Positions 61,511-64,000 of a stretch of 64,000 bases of DNA are shown here, piece after piece. Source of the stretch: JBCDJI01 sp964351865. GTDB taxonomy: Bacteria; Verrucomicrobiota; Verrucomicrobiia; Methylacidiphilales; JBCBYL01. The notes under the pieces were generated by a model. It saw nothing but the letters and a program-made list of their open reading frames with translations, was not told the origin of the DNA and did no database searches. The DNA is taken from contig CAYGPJ010000018.1 of the NCBI GenBank assembly GCA_964351865.1, positions 1 to 64,000 of the forward strand. The letters run 5' to 3'. Each line of letters starts with the position of its first letter. Positions within the stretch are counted from its first letter, which is position 1. The position numbers were made by a program, and so were the translations under genes.

Positions 61511-61765
61511 TTAATAGTGGTAGCGGCATTGGTGAAATATGATGAAGGATTTGTCGATCTGGTAAACGAGCCGGTGTTCTTGAGTGATTCGGCGCGACCA
61601 GCAACCAGAAAAGAGGTATTTCAGCGGTTCCGGTTTTCCTATTCCATTTTGAGGATTTTTGAGCGTAGCTTCGATCAGCGTCAAAATTTTGAGGGCAATT
61701 TTCTTATCTTTTTTGACCCACCAGGCCAAATCCTCACGAAATTCTTTTTCGAAAACTGCCTGCAT
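61511..61765 (-). CDS. yoeB: YoeB-type mRNA interferase toxin
   Basis: An 84-residue ribosome-dependent endoribonuclease of the Txe/YoeB family. GKPEPLKYLFSGCWSRRITQEHRLVYQI includes the core Arg and Glu residues, and it ends CRYHY, with the conserved His83-Tyr84 pair. The length is exactly that of E. coli YoeB. Its ATG overlaps the antitoxin stop by one base (TAATG). The toxin cleaves mRNA at the ribosomal A site under stress when the antitoxin is degraded. Confidence 0.95.
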   Translation of the reverse strand: MQAVFEKEFREDLAWWVKKDKKIALKILTLIEATLKNPQNGIGKPEPLKYLFSGCWSRRITQEHRLVYQIDKSFIIFHQCRYHY

Positions 61766-62034
61766 TAGAGCGGCAGGCTTTGTTTTAACTGTTCAATCGT
61801 TTCCGGCTTTCTCTTCCTTTTTGACGACCGTTCGAGGCTAGCTATCAGACGGGCGGCATTTTTCGGGCTGCGCATTAAATGAGCTGTTTCCATGATGCCT
61901 CTAAGTTCCGCAGCAGGAATCATCGCTATATCTTCGTGGCCGCGACGTGAGATGATCAGTGCTTCGCGAGAGGACTCCACCTCGTCCCATTTTGTGGCAA
62001 AGTTTTCACGGGTTTCCGAATAGGTGCTGGTCAT
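61765..62034 (-). CDS. yefM: YefM/Phd-type antitoxin
   Basis: An 89-residue antitoxin that binds YoeB and represses its own promoter. The N-terminal Phd/YefM fold (TSTYSETRENFATKWDEVESSREALIISRRGHEDIAMIPAAELRGI) is recognisable; the C-terminus is basic and neutralises the toxin. It precedes yoeB with a one-base overlap. The module lies 390 bp upstream of tRNA-Val and next to AT-rich orphan genes. Confidence 0.94.
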   Translation of the reverse strand: MTSTYSETRENFATKWDEVESSREALIISRRGHEDIAMIPAAELRGIMETAHLMRSPKNAARLIASLERSSKRKRKPETIEQLKQSLPL

Positions 62035-62114
62035 GGTAAAACATTAACCTGTCCAGAGTTATTGGACAAGTTACTTTTCAGCTCTCAAAATGGATTATCG
62101 GTTCAATCGCGAGC

Positions 62115-62633
62115 TTATGAGAGCCTAATGTCATTAAAGATTTTAGAAATTTCAGACTCTGGTCCGAAGATTAACAGTTGTACGAATTCATATTGAGTCA
62201 TATCAATCATATCTTTTACCACTAATTGTGATTTTTTTGAATTTGGGACCAAGAGTTTCGCTTTGACTCTGCCCGGAAATCTATCTCCATTTTCGGAAAA
62301 GCCGGCAGGTTGACCGCTAATAATTTGAATACACAATCTAATCTGTGGCAATGCATCTGACCATTTCTCATATGCATTTTTTGTGTCGTAAAGTGTGTCT
62401 CCGGCTGAAAATGAAAAATCCGCACCTTGAGTCCATACCCAATAAGATTTCTTGTTATTTTTCTTCTCAGTATAACGAATGTCTAAAGCATCGTTGAAAA
62501 ATTCTGGCAGGCACATGAACCAATCTGAGGTTGATTTGGCATCATGTGGACGCAGCAATTCAATCTTACGCTTAATATTTATTTGACTCCTAGTTAGATC
62601 CTCGAAAAGTTTTTTTGTCTCAGATAAATTCAT
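62115..62633 (-). CDS. AT-rich orphan gene, unknown
   Basis: A 172-residue protein with no signal peptide and no recognised domain. It has a helical N-terminus (NLSETKKLFEDLTRSQINIKRKIELL), an aromatic middle (KKSYWVWTQGADFSFSAGDTLYDTK) and a C-terminus QYEFVQLLIFGPESEISKIF. Its base composition is clearly more AT-rich than neighbouring genes, suggesting transfer. It starts 7 bp after the SWIM-type gene, so both are probably one unit. Confidence 0.65.
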   Translation of the reverse strand: MNLSETKKLFEDLTRSQINIKRKIELLRPHDAKSTSDWFMCLPEFFNDALDIRYTEKKNNKKSYWVWTQGADFSFSAGDTLYDTKNAYEKWSDALPQIRLCIQIISGQPAGFSENGDRFPGRVKAKLLVPNSKKSQLVVKDMIDMTQYEFVQLLIFGPESEISKIFNDIRLS

Positions 62634-62640
62634 AAAAGTA

Positions 62641-62988
62641 TTAGGTTTTCATTAAAGCTTTAGATAGGGACTTTTTAGCAATTCTTAGCGCATTTTTAAG
62701 TTCCTGCGATTTTGTTTCTAAAGTAGAGATCTCATTCAGTAATACTTCTATATCAGAGTTGGGAACCCATGATTGTATTATTTTTACATCGTCTATATTG
62801 TCACTTATTAGCTGAGATGTGTCACCCTTAAGAATTTGCATTCGATGCTTACAATTCTGTCCGCTTTGTCCTGCTTTGCATGTGCAAAATGCCGAAAAGG
62901 TAGACTGCTGAATTTTGATAAACTCAACTTTATAGGGTTCAGGTGATGATCCTTGGATTTTAAATTTCAACGATTCCATATCATTCAT
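62641..62988 (-). CDS. SWIM-type zinc-finger protein, AT-rich
   Basis: A 115-residue protein with the motif CTCKAGQSGQNCKHRMQIL (CxC, ten residues, CxH), fitting a SWIM-type zinc finger for DNA or protein binding. A coiled-coil of about 50 residues forms the C-terminus (EISTLETKSQELKNALRIAKK). The ATG shares one base with the larB stop (TAATG), so translation is coupled to larB. The composition is AT-rich, like the next gene. Function is not known. Confidence 0.75.
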   Translation of the reverse strand: MNDMESLKFKIQGSSPEPYKVEFIKIQQSTFSAFCTCKAGQSGQNCKHRMQILKGDTSQLISDNIDDVKIIQSWVPNSDIEVLLNEISTLETKSQELKNALRIAKKSLSKALMKT

Positions 62989-63674
62989 TATTTTAGCATT
63001 CGCGTGATCTGGGTGGCGGCGTAGGCGGCACCAAAACCATTATCAATGTTCACGACCGTAATCCCGGAACTACAGGAGGTGAGCATGCCACAGAGGGCGG
63101 TGAGGCCCTGCATGTTGGCTCCGTAGCCGATACTGGTAGGCACGGCGATGACGGGTTTATCGACCAGGCCGCCGATGACGCTGGGCAGGGCTCCTTCCAT
63201 ACCGGCGACCGCCAGAATGACATCGGCCTGGCGAATCTGTTCTACTCGACCTAATAAGCGGTGCAACCCGGCCACCCCGACATCATAGATACGTTCGACG
63301 TCATTTCCGAAGAAATCGGCTGTAATGGCGGCCTCTTCGGCTACCGGTAGATCGGAGGTGCCTGCCGCGCAGACCACGACTTTAGTCTTCATCCGTGGGA
63401 GTTTCCCGAAAGTGAAAATACGCGCTTCAAGGTGATACTTGCCCTTGGGAAAGGCTTTCTGCAGTGCTTTCCCGGCTTGCGGGCTGAGACGGGTGGCTAA
63501 TACAGGCTCGCCACTTTCATTCAGCACGCGGGAGATTTTGACGATCTGTGCCGGAGTTTTTCCCTGACCGAAAATGACTTCCGGCATGCCACAACGTTCG
63601 CGACGTTGCAGGTCCACTTTAGCAAAATCCAGATCCACGATCAGCGGTGAGGAGGCTTTCCCTTTTTTCTTCAT
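62988..63674 (-). CDS. larB: Nickel pincer cofactor biosynthesis protein LarB
   Basis: A 228-residue LarB-type protein, carboxylase/hydrolase of the nickel-pincer nucleotide pathway that serves lactate racemase and relatives. The PurE-like block GVAGLHRLL, VILAVAGMEGALPSVIGGLVDKPVIAVPTSIGYG and CSSGITVVNIDNGFGAAYAA is diagnostic. larC and larE were not seen in the window. The stop overlaps the next gene's start by one base, and that gene is AT-rich and unlike larB. Confidence 0.95.
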   Translation of the reverse strand: MKKKGKASSPLIVDLDFAKVDLQRRERCGMPEVIFGQGKTPAQIVKISRVLNESGEPVLATRLSPQAGKALQKAFPKGKYHLEARIFTFGKLPRMKTKVVVCAAGTSDLPVAEEAAITADFFGNDVERIYDVGVAGLHRLLGRVEQIRQADVILAVAGMEGALPSVIGGLVDKPVIAVPTSIGYGANMQGLTALCGMLTSCSSGITVVNIDNGFGAAYAATQITRMLK

Positions 63675-63705
63675 CGCGAAAAGCTAGCACGTTTTATCAG
63701 AGAAT

Positions 63706-63791
63706 GGTAGTGCGTCTTGTCCTCAAGGCGCTTTCTGGGCTTAATAGCTAAAAACTCGGGAACCAGCGCCTTGAGGACAAGACGCACTACC
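63706..63791. repeat. 86-bp palindromic element between larB and glyQS
   Basis: GGTAGTGCGTCTTGTCC.. at 63706-63732 and its exact reverse complement at 63765-63791 (27 bases each) flank a 32-base loop. The right arm also matches 55307-55333 with two differences, and the inner CGGGAACCAGCGCCTTGA (63757-63774) matches 55411-55428 in reverse. It is a shared module of a dispersed palindromic repeat family and fills most of the gene-free gap 63675-63816. Confidence 0.93.
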
Positions 63792-63816
63792 TTGGTACCA
63801 CGATGAAGGCAACGCC

Positions 63817-64000
63817 TTACACCAATTCCGGCAGTAACTTACCGAGCAATTCGTTGATAGCCACGCGTTCCTGTTTCATGCTGTCGCGATGACGCAGCGT
63901 CACGGTATCGGTTGCTCCCGCAGCCTGACCTTCTCCGTTGTTGACGCCTTCGAGGGTTTCGAAGTCGATGGTCAGGCAGAATGGGGTGCCGACTTCATCC
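63817..64000 (-). CDS. glyQS: Glycyl-tRNA synthetase, C-terminal fragment
   Basis: The last 60 codons of a minus-strand gene that enters from the right edge. The peptide begins DEVGTPFCLTIDFETLEGV and continues through GATDTVTLRHRDSMKQERVAINELL to LLPELV and a stop. This matches the anticodon-binding end of the eukaryote-like class II glycyl-tRNA synthetase (single-chain alpha2 type). The rest is outside the window. Confidence 0.9.
   Translation of the reverse strand, partial: DEVGTPFCLTIDFETLEGVNNGEGQAAGATDTVTLRHRDSMKQERVAINELLGKLLPELV

Overview
The window looks like an ordinary chromosomal segment of a Gram-negative bacterium of the Verrucomicrobiota, probably an Opitutae/Puniceicoccales-type lineage. 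This is an inference from content: a TIGR03790-type secreted protein, a stand-alone DUF2126 protein, an LptF/G permease and GmhA (outer membrane and LPS), the YmdB-type phosphodiesterase, the xseA-xseB-dxs order, an agmatine deiminase/N-carbamoylputrescine amidase pair, and an RNase HII-YraN-EF-G cluster with unusual sequence details. No rRNA, CRISPR array, intact insertion sequence or prophage was seen.

Layout. 0-15 kb: housekeeping genes on both strands (recN, a GNAT acetyltransferase, DUF2126 protein, SGNH hydrolase, YmdB-like phosphodiesterase, xseA-xseB-dxs, argG) and a secreted C39-like protein. 15-28.7 kb: a Tad/Flp-type pilus or secretion locus (cpaB, secretin, tadZ, tadA/cpaF, tadB, tadC, two TadE-like genes, a VWA TadG-like gene, DUF192) split by an opposite-strand NarL-type two-component system. 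28.7-33.3 kb, minus strand: thiE, accC, accB, holB, tmk, ispF. 33.5-38.4 kb: lptF/G divergent from gmhA-ffh-rpsP-khpA-trmD-rplS, ending in a clear terminator. 38.7-54.4 kb: two large secreted or membrane proteins resembling enzymes whose catalytic residues are lost (a beta-lactamase/PBP-like and an HtrA-like protein), rnhB-yraN, fusA, a lone GspF-like protein, a response regulator with a DUF4388-like domain, an AsmA-like protein, an ABCG-like half transporter and Verrucomicrobia-type orphans. 54.5-55.6 kb: tRNA-Ser(GCT) followed by about 1 kb of gene-free, repeat-rich DNA. 55.6-61.1 kb: aguA, aguB, floA and two nfeD genes. 61.2-63.7 kb: tRNA-Val(TAC), a YefM/YoeB toxin-antitoxin pair, two AT-rich orphan genes (one with a SWIM-type zinc motif) and larB. 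The right edge cuts a glycyl-tRNA synthetase gene.

The most unusual signals are in non-coding DNA. Two copies of a roughly 100-130 bp unit lie downstream of tRNA-Ser; each ends in a copy of the tRNA 3' end and carries two hairpins whose arms change together. A similar 3'-end duplication lies downstream of tRNA-Val. Several families of hairpin or palindromic intergenic repeats recur in the window (3.9, 33.4 and 55.0 kb share a hairpin-plus-tail module; 55.3 and 63.7 kb share inverted-repeat modules). All functional statements come from motif recognition by eye; no database search was run.
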